From Blautia sp. MSJ-19 (lineage in GTDB: Bacteria; Bacillota; Clostridia; Lachnospirales; Lachnospiraceae), in assembly GCF_018918125.1 (NCBI RefSeq), contig NZ_JAHLQA010000004.1, forward strand, positions 107,336-171,335: a stretch of 64,000 bases of DNA, read 5' to 3'. The notes under the pieces are model-generated. The model did not search any database and was not told the origin of the DNA. It was given only the letters and a program-made list of their open reading frames with translations. A program made the position numbers and the translations under genes. This document shows positions 17,134 through 26,297 of the stretch, piece after piece. Positions within the stretch are counted from its first letter, which is position 1. Every line of letters starts with the position of its first letter.

Positions 17134-17235
17134 TCAGTCATTCATGTATTCATAGTAATCTGATTCATCTGCAAATAATCTGTACACGCCATCTACCAGC
17201 CCCATGTAACCATCTGTAACGAAATATCCTTTCAT
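17134..17235 (-). CDS. 33-residue conserved small protein
   Basis: Short gene found by direct reading: MKGYFVTDGYMGLVDGVYRL, then FADESDYYEYMND and a stop, with GAGGTG eight bases before the ATG at 17235. I recall similar MKGYF...GYMG..DG.Y.LFA.E.DYYE micro-proteins in Lachnospiraceae, so this is likely a real conserved peptide. It is aromatic and acidic with no membrane segment. An overlapping out-of-frame ORF of 18 codons (17141 down to 17085, MTEEYPDEKALQ...) follows, suggesting that the longer family version ended in an acidic tail lost here by a frameshift. Confidence 0.65.
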   Translation of the reverse strand: MKGYFVTDGYMGLVDGVYRLFADESDYYEYMND

Positions 17236-17368
17236 GAAATTCACCTCAGCCTTTCTGAAATCTTTTACTGTCGCTTCATTTAATATCCATATTATCTCAG
17301 AATGGTGGTGCAAAAATCTGTACTACCAAATTTTTTTATTATTTTAATTACTCTTATAAAAATAAAAA

Positions 17369-17415
17369 AGCCGATGCCATTTCCCAACTATCCGTCAGGT
17401 CAAATCACACCGGCT
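17369..17415 (-). terminator. Terminator of the phosphoesterase gene
   Basis: Minus strand AGCCGGTG (17408-17415) pairs with CATCGGCT (17369-17376) at the base of a longer imperfect hairpin, followed by TTTTTTATT. Confidence 0.7.
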
Positions 17416-17461
17416 TCCTTAACTATATCCATCATTTCTAATTTTCTAACGCTTCTCTCGT

Positions 17462-18157
17462 TTACAAAATCCTCTGTGGTTTAAATCTCAAATAGTCTGC
17501 TGAAACCAGTCGATACATAATGCCATTCACTTCTCCCTTAAAGCTGTCATCATATCTTTTCTGTCCATGACAATGAGAATAAATCACCTGTTCGACACCG
17601 TATTCTTCCGCAATCTGTGTAAACGGACTTTCCTGTTCTCCGATAGAAGTCGGCGGATAATGCAAAAACATAATAAATTTAGAATATCCGTCCCCTTTTG
17701 CTTTATCAAAGGATATCTGCAGCCGTTCCAGCTCCCTTTCCCTGATTTTCATAAAATGTTCGATTGAGTCCTTCCCTTCATAACAATATCCTTTGGTTCC
17801 CACAAGCGCATAATCCTCATAGGTATAATAATTATTCTGAAGAAAATACATTTTCCCATCAAAGGCATCATTTAATTTCGCAGTTTTCTTTGCATCCCAG
17901 AACATATCATGATTTCCCCGAAGTAAAATCTTTTTTCCGGGAAGGTCCTCTATAAATTTTAAATCTAACTCGCACTCTTCAAGATTTCTCCCCCAGCTAT
18001 GATCTCCCGTAATGACAATCGTATCCGTATCCTTCACTGATTTTCTGACATACTTTTGAATTTTCTTCTCGTGGTTTTTCCATACAGGATCAAAAACTTC
18101 CATCGGCTTGTCCACCGAAAAAGCCAGATGAAAATCCCCCATCGCCCATAGTGCCAT
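17462..18157 (-). CDS. Calcineurin-like metallophosphoesterase
   Basis: 231 residues. The dinuclear metal signature is complete: GDFH near residue 7, ITGDHSWG near 50, LRGNHD near 80, FLHYPP near 165 and YSHCHG near 195. No signal peptide, so cytoplasmic; substrate unknown (COG1768-like predicted phosphohydrolase). It stands alone with its own terminator. Confidence 0.9.
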   Translation of the reverse strand: MALWAMGDFHLAFSVDKPMEVFDPVWKNHEKKIQKYVRKSVKDTDTIVITGDHSWGRNLEECELDLKFIEDLPGKKILLRGNHDMFWDAKKTAKLNDAFDGKMYFLQNNYYTYEDYALVGTKGYCYEGKDSIEHFMKIRERELERLQISFDKAKGDGYSKFIMFLHYPPTSIGEQESPFTQIAEEYGVEQVIYSHCHGQKRYDDSFKGEVNGIMYRLVSADYLRFKPQRIL

Positions 18158-18226
18158 TCTATATATTCCTCCATTTTCTGCATCGCCGGAAAGAACCTCT
18201 GCTAATTCTCCATAATTATGAATTTA

Positions 18227-19039
18227 TTACTGTGCCTCTTCCCAATAATCTTCTGCATCCTGAATATCATCAAATTCATCTATATGATCATAATAAAAAT
18301 CTTCCGGATCATCATAATCCTGAACATCATACATATCCTTACTACCATATGTTTCCTTGTAACTATTTCCATTTCCCCAGCTAGAAGAATGAACAAATGT
18401 TACTGTACTGCTTACCCGCCCATTCCTACAAAGGGCCATAAATTTCTTTGCTCCATTACTGTCGTACCACATATATCTATATTGAATATCCTGAGTTCTT
18501 TTTCCAGGTGTATTACGCCAGTAATGTTCTGTTCTTTTTTCCTGTGCTCTTCCGAGACTTGTGCTGTTGATATATTTTTCTTCCATTCCTTTATAGGGTG
18601 GTTCTTTCTTAATCTCTTCTCTTTTTTCTTTCTCCTTCCGTGCTGTATATTCTTCATATTGAGCATCTATATCCTTTTCAGCAGCTCTCATCTCTTCCGC
18701 ATATTTACCACTATATTTATCTTCACTTGGAAAATGCCATGTAAGCCTATAAAGTTCTTCAATACTTTTTTCATCTTTGACAGCCTTACAAAATTCAGCA
18801 TATTGAAGCATGTATTCCGCATCTTCATAATCATCCGGAAGCTTATTTAGCACTTCCAAGGCATTCTCATATTTCTCTGAATCCATATATGTATTCGCTT
18901 CTCGGTACAATTCCTTATTCTGAGTTTCTCGTAGCTCCTCGGCTCGAGCTTTAGAAAATTCCTCACCTTTAATAAAAATAAGTGGAACTGCAATGACTGT
19001 TATTACCAATGCTACTCCCAGTAAAATTTCTTTTTTCAT
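18227..19039 (-). CDS. Membrane-anchored TPR-like protein of unknown function
   Basis: 270 residues. One N-terminal membrane anchor (about 4-24), then helical TPR-like repeats (NKELYREANTYMDSEKYENA; LNKLPDDYEDAEYMLQYAEF), a charged coiled coil (about 120-150, EEYTARKEKEKREEIKKE) and an Asp/Tyr-rich acidic tail (YDDPEDFYYDHIDEFDD). No catalytic motif. It should face the outside. Its place between a phosphoesterase and an HNH gene gives no functional clue. Confidence 0.6.
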   Translation of the reverse strand: MKKEILLGVALVITVIAVPLIFIKGEEFSKARAEELRETQNKELYREANTYMDSEKYENALEVLNKLPDDYEDAEYMLQYAEFCKAVKDEKSIEELYRLTWHFPSEDKYSGKYAEEMRAAEKDIDAQYEEYTARKEKEKREEIKKEPPYKGMEEKYINSTSLGRAQEKRTEHYWRNTPGKRTQDIQYRYMWYDSNGAKKFMALCRNGRVSSTVTFVHSSSWGNGNSYKETYGSKDMYDVQDYDDPEDFYYDHIDEFDDIQDAEDYWEEAQ

Positions 19040-19116
19040 AACGAACGCCTTCCCTCACTTCTATCTAAATCCTTTTCATTCTAATACCCCCAGATTCCAT
19101 ACTTTCCCTCCCCCAT

Positions 19117-20289
19117 CTAATACGCCCAAACCTCATATCCCTGTCGCCTGGCTGAATCATACACCGGCTGCATATTTTTCTCCAGAATATTATAAAATTC
19201 CTCTTTCGTATTGCCCCTGCGATATAATTCCTGCCCTGCCCAGATGGAGTGCAGGTTATCCCGGTAACATGCCTCAAAGCATTTATGTATACTCTCATTT
19301 TGATGAATCATTCCATACAAAATATATTGATTCCCTGCAAAACCCTTAAAAAATGGGTTCCACTTCGGAAGTCGATTGCTTTTGGATGAGTTCAATGAAG
19401 AATCCATTGGCATAAGGTTCCACAGTTCATCATTCATTACAAAAGACCATGGAATAAAATGATCCACATCATACTGTTTCGGAACAATTTTCTGCCCGGT
19501 AAATACATCATGTATCTCGTGCATTTCCAGAACTGTTTCCCACAATTTCCGTACATTGGAAAGCTTCCGCATCTTATCATTCATCGGAGCCAGTTTATAA
19601 ATAAGCCCCGGTACTTCGGGATTATTATTCTGGAGCCATTTAACCTTTTCATATTGAATCCATCCAAGAATACTGACCGTATTATCCTGAATCATTTTGA
19701 TCCAGTCCGGATGAAAATATACCTTTTTCTTTAACTTACTTTCCTCGCCCAATACATATGGAAGAGACATTACTGTATCATTGATCTTCTTAATATATGT
19801 CGTCATACGACGAACACTACTCCAGTCAGCCCGCTCTTTGCTGTGTGCAAAAAATCCTGCCAGTGCCCTATATGGAACCATATTGGTAAGCTGCTCTTTG
19901 AATTTTTTCAATTCAGGGTTATACTCATCAATCGCATTTTTGATTTCTACTTTAGAAGCATTCGCCGGAAGCGTACTGAGTTCTGTCAGTCTCAAAATTG
20001 CACGTTCCAGACCATCCCGCACCATTCCATCCAACTGCAAACCACTGAGATGAATGTGAAATTCCCGTACAGAATACCACGCATTTGCAATCATTTCATC
20101 AATGATCGCATCAAACGTCGTTTCCGTCACACTTTCCGAAATCATATTGACAATCGCTTCCAGCCAGTAAAACTTGTAACAGAAAGACGGGTCTTTCATC
20201 ATCTGAGAAAAGCCCTCAATATCAAGCGTGTTATAATATTGTGCTTTAATATTTAATACATTTTCCTGCGCAGGATAATATTGAGCCAT
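19117..20289 (-). CDS. HNH endonuclease-domain protein, last gene of the helicase operon
   Basis: 390 residues. The N-terminal two-thirds are helical and unrecognised. The HNH core lies at 273-304: YDVDHFIPWSF (Asp276, His277), NLMPMDSSLNSSKSNRLP (Asn291, Asn300, Lys303), the type found in HNH_4-like and Cas9-like HNH folds. Its ATG at 20289 lies 37 bases inside the methyltransferase gene, so translation is coupled. With the upstream PLD-helicase, NUDIX and methyltransferase genes it forms a compact operon; I infer a DNA-targeting effector. Confidence 0.78.
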   Translation of the reverse strand: MAQYYPAQENVLNIKAQYYNTLDIEGFSQMMKDPSFCYKFYWLEAIVNMISESVTETTFDAIIDEMIANAWYSVREFHIHLSGLQLDGMVRDGLERAILRLTELSTLPANASKVEIKNAIDEYNPELKKFKEQLTNMVPYRALAGFFAHSKERADWSSVRRMTTYIKKINDTVMSLPYVLGEESKLKKKVYFHPDWIKMIQDNTVSILGWIQYEKVKWLQNNNPEVPGLIYKLAPMNDKMRKLSNVRKLWETVLEMHEIHDVFTGQKIVPKQYDVDHFIPWSFVMNDELWNLMPMDSSLNSSKSNRLPKWNPFFKGFAGNQYILYGMIHQNESIHKCFEACYRDNLHSIWAGQELYRRGNTKEEFYNILEKNMQPVYDSARRQGYEVWAY

Positions 20290-20849
20290 TTTTCCTCTTC
20301 CCTTCCGTCTCTTACGTCACCTGTTATCCACATTTTTTCTATGACCAGTCCATGAATGTCTTTCACCAGGTTGCAGAAACTCTCCTCTGTAAAATCAGAG
20401 AAATAACGCCCGCTCCGCTCGCCTTCAAAATCTCCGTATTTGAAGGATGCGTAAATGGTCCCGTCTGGTTTTAGCGCATTGTACATTCTCTGTAAAATAT
20501 CCGGCAGCTCGTTTTTTGCCACATGCAAAATAGATGCACACGCCCAGATGCCGTCGTATTTTTCTTTTACATGCAGTTCTTGAAACAGCATCTGGCGAAC
20601 TTTGATTCCTGTGTGTGCGCTTGCAAGTTTGCATAGCTCAGATGAACCGTCTATTGCATCTACTTTGTAGCCTTGCTCAAGAAAATATTTGGTGTCCCTT
20701 CCTGAGCCACAGCCAAAGTCGAGGATGTGGACACCTGGTGAAAGTGTGTTTAGAAATTCTTGCTGGATTTGTGAAAAATCTACAGCGAATGTGTTTGTAG
20801 CAAAAGATTCTGCATTTGCATTATAATACTGTAACGTTTTGTCACTCAC
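20253..20849 (-). CDS. Class I SAM-dependent methyltransferase
   Basis: 198 residues. Motif I LDFGCGSGRDTKYFLEQG, then the acidic loop VDAIDGSS, and ACASILHVAKNELPDILQ in place of the post-II region. It resembles small TehB-like/UbiE-type methyltransferases and lacks the NPPY or DPPY motif of DNA adenine methylases, so it more likely acts on a small molecule or protein. GTG start directly after the NUDIX stop codon; the end overlaps the HNH gene. Its presence inside this operon is unexplained. Confidence 0.85.
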   Translation of the reverse strand: MSDKTLQYYNANAESFATNTFAVDFSQIQQEFLNTLSPGVHILDFGCGSGRDTKYFLEQGYKVDAIDGSSELCKLASAHTGIKVRQMLFQELHVKEKYDGIWACASILHVAKNELPDILQRMYNALKPDGTIYASFKYGDFEGERSGRYFSDFTEESFCNLVKDIHGLVIEKMWITGDVRDGREEEKWLNIILRRKMY

Positions 20850-21251
20850 TTATAATTTTCCCTTAACTTTTTCAATCAAAGTAATATCTGCCGGAAGCCA
20901 CTCCACATCTTCAATAGACTTTTTATCTAACCATCGTGCCGCCTCATGTTCCTTAAGAACAAGATCACCCTTTACAATCTCACACCAGAAACAATCCATA
21001 GAAAGATGAAATGCCGGATAATCGTATTCTATCGTATCAATCAGTTCACCAACAGAAATCTCTGTGTCCAATTCTTCCTTGATTTCCCTCTTTAATGCAT
21101 CTTGTGGAGTTTCTCCTTCTTCGATTTTTCCTCCTGGAAATTCCCATCCGTCTTTAAATTCACCGTATCCTCGCTGAGTTGCAAAAATAATGGGCTCTCC
21201 ATCTTTATTTACTGCCTTTATTACTGCCGCTACTACTCGTATTGTTTTCAT
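20850..21251 (-). CDS. MutT-type NUDIX (deoxy)nucleoside triphosphate pyrophosphohydrolase
   Basis: 133 residues with a perfect Nudix box GGKIEEGETPQDALKREIKEEL split as G-x5-E-x7-RE-x2-EE and flanking phrases of 8-oxo-dGTPase-like MutT enzymes (GWEFPGGK, CFWCEIVKGDL). Its ATG lies two bases after the helicase stop and its RBS (GTGAGG) is inside the helicase gene. Pairing of such a NUDIX enzyme with a DUF3427 helicase is, in my recollection, common. It could clean up nucleotides made or modified by the system. Confidence 0.9.
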   Translation of the reverse strand: MKTIRVVAAVIKAVNKDGEPIIFATQRGYGEFKDGWEFPGGKIEEGETPQDALKREIKEELDTEISVGELIDTIEYDYPAFHLSMDCFWCEIVKGDLVLKEHEAARWLDKKSIEDVEWLPADITLIEKVKGKL

Positions 21252-21253
21252 CT

Positions 21254-24200
21254 TTAAGCCTCACTTACTATATATTCGTATATATCTTCTCTTACTGGTA
21301 CATCCAACCTGTAATTAATTTCAAAGGCATCATCACCAGTCTTTTCCATCTTAATTGGAATTGGCTCTCCCTGCGCAAATATTTCTCCCAGAAAATAAAA
21401 CTCTTTTGCTTCTTTGTCATCTTTATTCTTTCTTACAAACAATAGAATTTTGTTTTCTTTATCCGCTTCTGTTCTTTTAAAGAAATGATCCGCATCACTG
21501 GAATTAATTTTTCTTGGATGCTTCGATAAAGCTATTAAATTTTCTCTTGTTACAAATCTATCCTCATATGCGATTGCATCTTCTGCCTTATCATAATTAA
21601 TAAATACTGGTAAAGTTTTCGTCGTGGTATCATAAAAATACCCACCAATATTTTGTGCATTCATATTGCGCTGCCAATTCAACAGTCGACATACGTCTTC
21701 ATATGTATACTTCTGATATAACTGAAATTCTGTATCCCTGTAAGACTCCGAATAATTTTCCAAATAATTTTCAATGCCATATTGAATCAGTTCATTTACC
21801 ATTTGAAAAAAGTCCTTATTATCGTTTAACATTTTTTCAAATTTATCTTCCAGTTCATATCCAGCTGAAGATTTTCTTATCAAAACACAATCTTTGTACT
21901 TCTCACGATCCTCTTTTTTCAAAAATTCATTGGTAAGATTTCTTACAACCGATTCTTCTGTCTGCAAATTTAATTGTTTATGGTAGATCGTTTCCAATAT
22001 TTTTTTATAATAAGTAAAGACTCTTCTTTGCTGTTTCAAAAGCTGCTGTAACAAAACCAACTCATGAATTCTCTTCATATTAGTCACTTTTTTTGAAAGA
22101 AATTCTATAATATTTTCTTCTTCTGAAGTCAGTCTTACTCCATATTCATTTGAATAATACTTGAGTAAAAATGCATAATATGAACCAAATTTCGTAAAAT
22201 ATTTATTCACATCAATTGAACCATATTCCCGAAAATCCAGCACCGTTGGTATACGCCCAAGACGATATTTCAACTGTTCAAAAGCCCCTCTCAACAGCTT
22301 CACATCATTGGTTCTTGCACTGTCAATCGATTGAAAAATTCTCTTTCTGGAAACTTCATCAAAATGAATCGTTGACGCTCCAGGTATAATTCTGGTTCCT
22401 TCAGAAACATATCTTCGGATAGAATCTTTGTTGTAACTTCTGTCACCTGACAGTGCGATCGGAATCATATAGTTATTCGTATAATTCCCAATAAAATCGA
22501 TAATAACTACATACTCTTTTCCCTCTGCTTTACGGAGTCCTCGCCCCAACTGCTGAACAAAAATAATCGGTGATTCCGTCGGTCTAAGCATTAAGACCTG
22601 ATTAATTTCGGGAATATCTACACCTTCATTAAAAATATCTATTGTAAAAATATAATCCAGAAACGGCATCTCATCTGTATCATTTTTGACATGATTACAG
22701 ATATTTTTTTCATGCTTTTCGATCTCGTCTTCTGAAATTTCTTTCGTCAAAAGGTTAATTGCATGTTCTCTTTCTTTCTCTGAATCAGCCCCTGTTAATA
22801 CAGAAGTATAATAACCACGCTCGTTAAATTTTGTTGCAAGTTCCTGCGCTTCATTCTTCCCGCTACAAAAAATTAAACCTTTTACTCTTTCCCCACTATA
22901 GCCAAAATAATTCGCTTGTTCCAAAATATATTGAACCCGTACATCCGAAACCAAATATGAAAAGTTTCTCAGATCAGTCTTGTCATCTACTGTTTGTCCA
23001 TCTATTTCTATATCTGTAATTCCGAAATAATGAAATGGACAAAGCAAATCTTCTTTTAAAGCATGCTGTAGCCTGATCTCATAAGCAATGTTGTGGTCAA
23101 ATAAATTAAATATATCAAAACCGTCCGTTCTTTCCGGACTAGCAGTCATTCCCAGCCAAAATTTCGGCTGAAAATAACTCATGATTTTTTGATAACTTTC
23201 AGCTCCTGCCCGGTGCACTTCATCAATACAAATCCAGTCAAATTCTTCTGGCTTATATCTTTCCAGTGTCTCTGGCTTTGCCATCATAGACATTGTTGCA
23301 AATAAAATATCTGCATCATATTCTTTTGAATTTCCCGATAATAAAGCTAGTTTCTTCGTGTTCCCAAACACCTTTTTATAACTCTTCAATGCTTGTTTTG
23401 CAATCAGTTCACGATGTACGATAAACAAAGCTTTTTTCGGTCTTTCATTTCTCATTGCGAACGCAGAAGCATATGTTTTTCCGGTCCCTGTTGCACTGAT
23501 AAGTAATGCTTTTTTTGCCCCTCGTTCAATCAAATCATGCACACTACAAGTAAATTCTTCCTGCATTTTATTTGGCTTTAATTTGTATGCATCATAATCA
23601 ACTATATCTTCCTGCAAAGCAATTTTTTGTTGCTCACGGATTAACTTATCAATCTGTTTTTTCCTGTTATATTTCTTTCTGTATATCTCTATAAACTCAT
23701 CATAAGGTCTGGCTGCCTCATCTGACCAAAGCGCCTCAAATTCCTTCACAATAGACTGCGCCATTTCACCCTGTTCAGTGCTTACAAGCTGCGTATTCCA
23801 TTCCATATTTGTCGACAAAGCCGTTTGTGTCATATTGGAACTTCCGATAATAATCCTATAAATTCCATTCTCTTTGAATAAATATCCCTTTGTATGAAAT
23901 CCCACCCCTGCTTCATCGACATGATACATTTTTAATTCTACATTCTTCAATGCAGTCAGCCTGTCCAATGCATATGGATCACTAAAGCACAGATAATCTG
24001 TCGTTAAAATACGCCCTTTAATGCCACGACGTTCCAACTCTCTGAGAGTTTCTGACAGTTCGACGAAGCCACTCCGATTAATGAATGCCACACTTATTGA
24101 AAACTCGTCACAATGCATTAGCTGATTTTCTATGTGCGTTAATACTTTAATTCCTCGTTTGTGGTCATTGGTTATAAACTGCGGTCTGTAAGCAAGGTTA

Positions 24201-24271
24201 GAATCTATTGTGCTGTTGATAAAAGCTGTTTTTAGACCAGTATTTATTTCATGAATAAGATTCTTTTTCAA
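21254..24271 (-). CDS. PLD-nuclease/DEAD-box helicase with DUF3427 domain
   Basis: 1005 residues, first gene of a four-gene operon. Residues 30-200: phospholipase-D-like nuclease with one HxK motif (GFHTKGYLF, His126, Lys128) and GSSNMTQTAL. Residues 235-640: superfamily 2 helicase with Walker A SATGTGKT (to ~266), DEVH box (350-353), GMTASPERTD (motif III) and QQLGRGLRKAEGKEYV (motif VI). Residues ~700-1000: DUF3427-type C-terminus. TTG start with AGGAGAG upstream. Known: this domain set occurs in restriction-like and mobile loci; inference: the DNA-translocating, DNA-cutting subunit of a defence system. Confidence 0.92.
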   Translation of the reverse strand: MKKNLIHEINTGLKTAFINSTIDSNLAYRPQFITNDHKRGIKVLTHIENQLMHCDEFSISVAFINRSGFVELSETLRELERRGIKGRILTTDYLCFSDPYALDRLTALKNVELKMYHVDEAGVGFHTKGYLFKENGIYRIIIGSSNMTQTALSTNMEWNTQLVSTEQGEMAQSIVKEFEALWSDEAARPYDEFIEIYRKKYNRKKQIDKLIREQQKIALQEDIVDYDAYKLKPNKMQEEFTCSVHDLIERGAKKALLISATGTGKTYASAFAMRNERPKKALFIVHRELIAKQALKSYKKVFGNTKKLALLSGNSKEYDADILFATMSMMAKPETLERYKPEEFDWICIDEVHRAGAESYQKIMSYFQPKFWLGMTASPERTDGFDIFNLFDHNIAYEIRLQHALKEDLLCPFHYFGITDIEIDGQTVDDKTDLRNFSYLVSDVRVQYILEQANYFGYSGERVKGLIFCSGKNEAQELATKFNERGYYTSVLTGADSEKEREHAINLLTKEISEDEIEKHEKNICNHVKNDTDEMPFLDYIFTIDIFNEGVDIPEINQVLMLRPTESPIIFVQQLGRGLRKAEGKEYVVIIDFIGNYTNNYMIPIALSGDRSYNKDSIRRYVSEGTRIIPGASTIHFDEVSRKRIFQSIDSARTNDVKLLRGAFEQLKYRLGRIPTVLDFREYGSIDVNKYFTKFGSYYAFLLKYYSNEYGVRLTSEEENIIEFLSKKVTNMKRIHELVLLQQLLKQQRRVFTYYKKILETIYHKQLNLQTEESVVRNLTNEFLKKEDREKYKDCVLIRKSSAGYELEDKFEKMLNDNKDFFQMVNELIQYGIENYLENYSESYRDTEFQLYQKYTYEDVCRLLNWQRNMNAQNIGGYFYDTTTKTLPVFINYDKAEDAIAYEDRFVTRENLIALSKHPRKINSSDADHFFKRTEADKENKILLFVRKNKDDKEAKEFYFLGEIFAQGEPIPIKMEKTGDDAFEINYRLDVPVREDIYEYIVSEA

Positions 24272-24337
24272 AATGACTCTCTCCTGTTTTTACCTTTTTG
24301 TATTTCTATAATTATTTTCCCACCTCAGATATAATTT

Positions 24338-25255
24338 TTAATCTATCACCATTCTCCATTCATTCCAAAATCCCCCATTTTTTAACATATATATTTTTTC
24401 TCGTGTTTCTTCAGACAATGTAGTCCATTCCCATGATCGCGAATATCCTCTACCCCCACCAGAAACATTTAATTTTCTCATGTAATTTACAATATCTCTT
24501 ACGCTCGGATATCTCCATGCAATGTTCTGAAGCAGATAAAAAACACACGCACCTACAGGAGTAAAAAATTCTTCTTTGCTGTCCGATGCTATATACCCAC
24601 TCATAACATAATCTCCCTTTAGTCCTTTGCCATTATCATAGTTTGGGGCAATTATCTTCTGGGACTTCCATACTCCTAAGTCAGCAACACATATAACATC
24701 TGGAATTTCTCTAGGATGTGTAATATACTTTTCATTATATTCCCAAATAGCATTTTCAATATTTTCTTTTGGCTTAGAATTTTCTTTTTTCCATTCATGT
24801 GAATGTGCTAATAATCCGTAATAAATTTTACTTTGCAAATCTTTTCTCGGAGTTCCCCCCTCATTAACTGCTAATTTTTCTATCTTCCTTGAATGTTCTA
24901 CAAATTCATCAATATGTTTACGTCTTAATGTAGTTTTACACTCAAAAGCAGCCACTACTCCTCCGGCCAAGTATTCCTTACAATTCAACAAACTTTTAGG
25001 ATAATCTGGTGATAAAACAATCACATCTACTTGCGGACTCGTTTCTCCTGAATCACTTAATATCCTTCCCTTAGTAACTATTTGAAAATATGGAGGAATC
25101 CAAGATTCTAAAAGTTCTTTCCAATTTTCTTCTCCCTGATCTCCTGCAGTTCCCGGATCCTCATTCACTCTTCTACAAATTCTTGTATATTCATCTGAAA
25201 TATTGGTATTTGCTTTTTTAAAAAAATCGAATAAATCATGCGTCGAAGTGCTCAT
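24338..25255 (-). CDS. DUF6602 protein, nuclease-like
   Basis: 305 residues. A PD-(D/E)XK-like pattern is visible: Glu42 in GDQGEENW, Asp77 in PQVDVIVLSPDYP, and AAFECKTTLRR (Glu105-Cys-Lys107), matching the DUF6602 family (a possible nuclease). The C-terminus (SGGGRGYSRSWEWTTL) is unrecognised. RBS GGAGG. It lies upstream of the helicase operon on the same strand with a 66-base gap, and downstream of the decayed dptF region; it may belong to either defence unit or stand alone. Confidence 0.78.
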   Translation of the reverse strand: MSTSTHDLFDFFKKANTNISDEYTRICRRVNEDPGTAGDQGEENWKELLESWIPPYFQIVTKGRILSDSGETSPQVDVIVLSPDYPKSLLNCKEYLAGGVVAAFECKTTLRRKHIDEFVEHSRKIEKLAVNEGGTPRKDLQSKIYYGLLAHSHEWKKENSKPKENIENAIWEYNEKYITHPREIPDVICVADLGVWKSQKIIAPNYDNGKGLKGDYVMSGYIASDSKEEFFTPVGACVFYLLQNIAWRYPSVRDIVNYMRKLNVSGGGRGYSRSWEWTTLSEETREKIYMLKNGGFWNEWRMVID

Positions 25256-25431
25256 ATTTCTCCTCCCATTCTATATATAACCCTCTTTTAATTATTTCAT
25301 ATATTCATAAATCGATTTTTGTGTTATATTTTAAATCTCTGTATATATACAACCATTTCTATAAACACCGCCCCGTTTTCATCATTGCACTACAACACTC
25401 CTTTTCTCAATTCATCAATAATCCATTAATT

Positions 25432-25556
25432 TTAAAACACAAAACTTTTCACAATCATCAATAACTGTTCAATACTCTCACGAAATTCTTCGCTCTGAAT
25501 ATCCGCTCCCCAACTGATTCTAACTGAATTTTCAATCTCTTCCAATGGTACTTTCC
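25432..25556 (-). pseudogene. C-terminal remnant of a cysteine desulfurase (class V aminotransferase)
   Basis: About 40 codons before the TAA at 25432: KVPLEEIENSVRISWGADIQ, then SEEFRESIEQLLMIVKSFVF. The phrase EEIEN-SVRISWG followed by a helix is the typical end of IscS/NifS/DndA cysteine desulfurases. The rest of the gene is missing and it is joined out of frame to the dptF fragment. A desulfurase belongs to DNA phosphorothioation loci (DndA), which supports the joint interpretation. An alternative is an unrelated desulfurase gene. Confidence 0.55.
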
Positions 25557-25840
25557 GTTGCATCATTGTATGGTTCCCAATCCATAAGTAAAGCTTCTTC
25601 ATCTGCATTCTTAAGGTAAAAAATCAAATGCGATTTACCATCTCCGGCGCTACCACAAAGTAACACTAAACTTTTTTTCTGATTTGCATTTATATTGCGT
25701 AATAACTTCCGAAGTTCTATCCCTACTTGTCGTTCAACATGTAACTATTCTTTAAATGAATCAAACATACTTGTGTTCTCAACCGACTCAGCCGACAACT
25801 TACGAAGTCTACTTAACTGTGCAACGAATTTACAATTCAC
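25557..25840 (-). pseudogene. dptF: 5' fragment of dptF (DNA phosphorothioation-dependent restriction ATPase), broken by a stop
   Basis: Reading from a GTG at 25840 (GAGGAGG just upstream): an opening AQLSRLRKLSAESVENTSMF, then DSFKE, an in-frame TAG (25745-25747), then LHVERQVGIELRKLL, the Walker A segment LLCGSAGDGKSHLIFYL (25631-25654 for the loop) and YNDATES, after which the frame is lost. The order and wording match the N-terminus of DptF, including HVER, GDGKSH and NDATES. Only ~90 of several hundred codons remain. Neither dptG/dptH nor dndBCDE is present in this window. Confidence 0.72.
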
Positions 25841-26112
25841 TAATCTTTCCTCCTCAGTAGGTTTGGTTTACTCTGTACTCTACTACTTGCCTTCTAATTT
25901 TAATTATAGAATGCTGCATACTAATTTTTCTTAACGCAACTCATTTTTAATCAATTAATTCACCAAATTTTATTTTGATTATTTTTATGATATTATACCT
26001 GATATTCGACATGTTTTCTATATAATATAATTTTTTCGACAATTTTCGCATTTTTAAACATCATATTTGCAATATATTTCATCTGCTTGTATCATTCTAT
26101 GGCCTACAAAAA
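25841..26112. other. AT-rich region without a gene, former dptF promoter region
   Basis: No credible ORF on either strand. The minus strand has a TATAAT at 25903-25908, about 60 bases ahead of the dptF start, without a good -35 box. Base composition is clearly more AT-rich than the housekeeping genes around. The bases between 25256 and 25431 also hold nothing I can name. Confidence 0.5.
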
Positions 26113-26134
26113 CCGGACTCCTTTCAGAATCCGG
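26113..26134 (-). terminator. Terminator of the dinB-NUDIX-SDR transcript
   Basis: Minus strand CCGGATTC-(6)-GAGTCCGG then TTTTTG. It is the first strong stop after the SDR gene. Confidence 0.8.
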
Positions 26135-26297
26135 CTCCCCATACACTCTTACAACCTATTATATTTCTCTTTCTTCCCCTTTGCCTTACTCGCAGGATGA
26201 ATCCACATTAAAAAACAAATGTTCGTGTCCGATGATGTAAAGTGTGGCATCTTTTTGCAGTGTTCTGTTTTGATAATGTTGTCTTGTGCGGGTGAGG

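Noticed and set aside
20253..20849. Methyltransferase as a DNA-modifying partner of the HNH nuclease
   Set aside because: It lacks the (N/D)PP(Y/F) motif of amino-methylases and the PC motif of cytosine methylases, so a classical restriction-modification pair is not supported.
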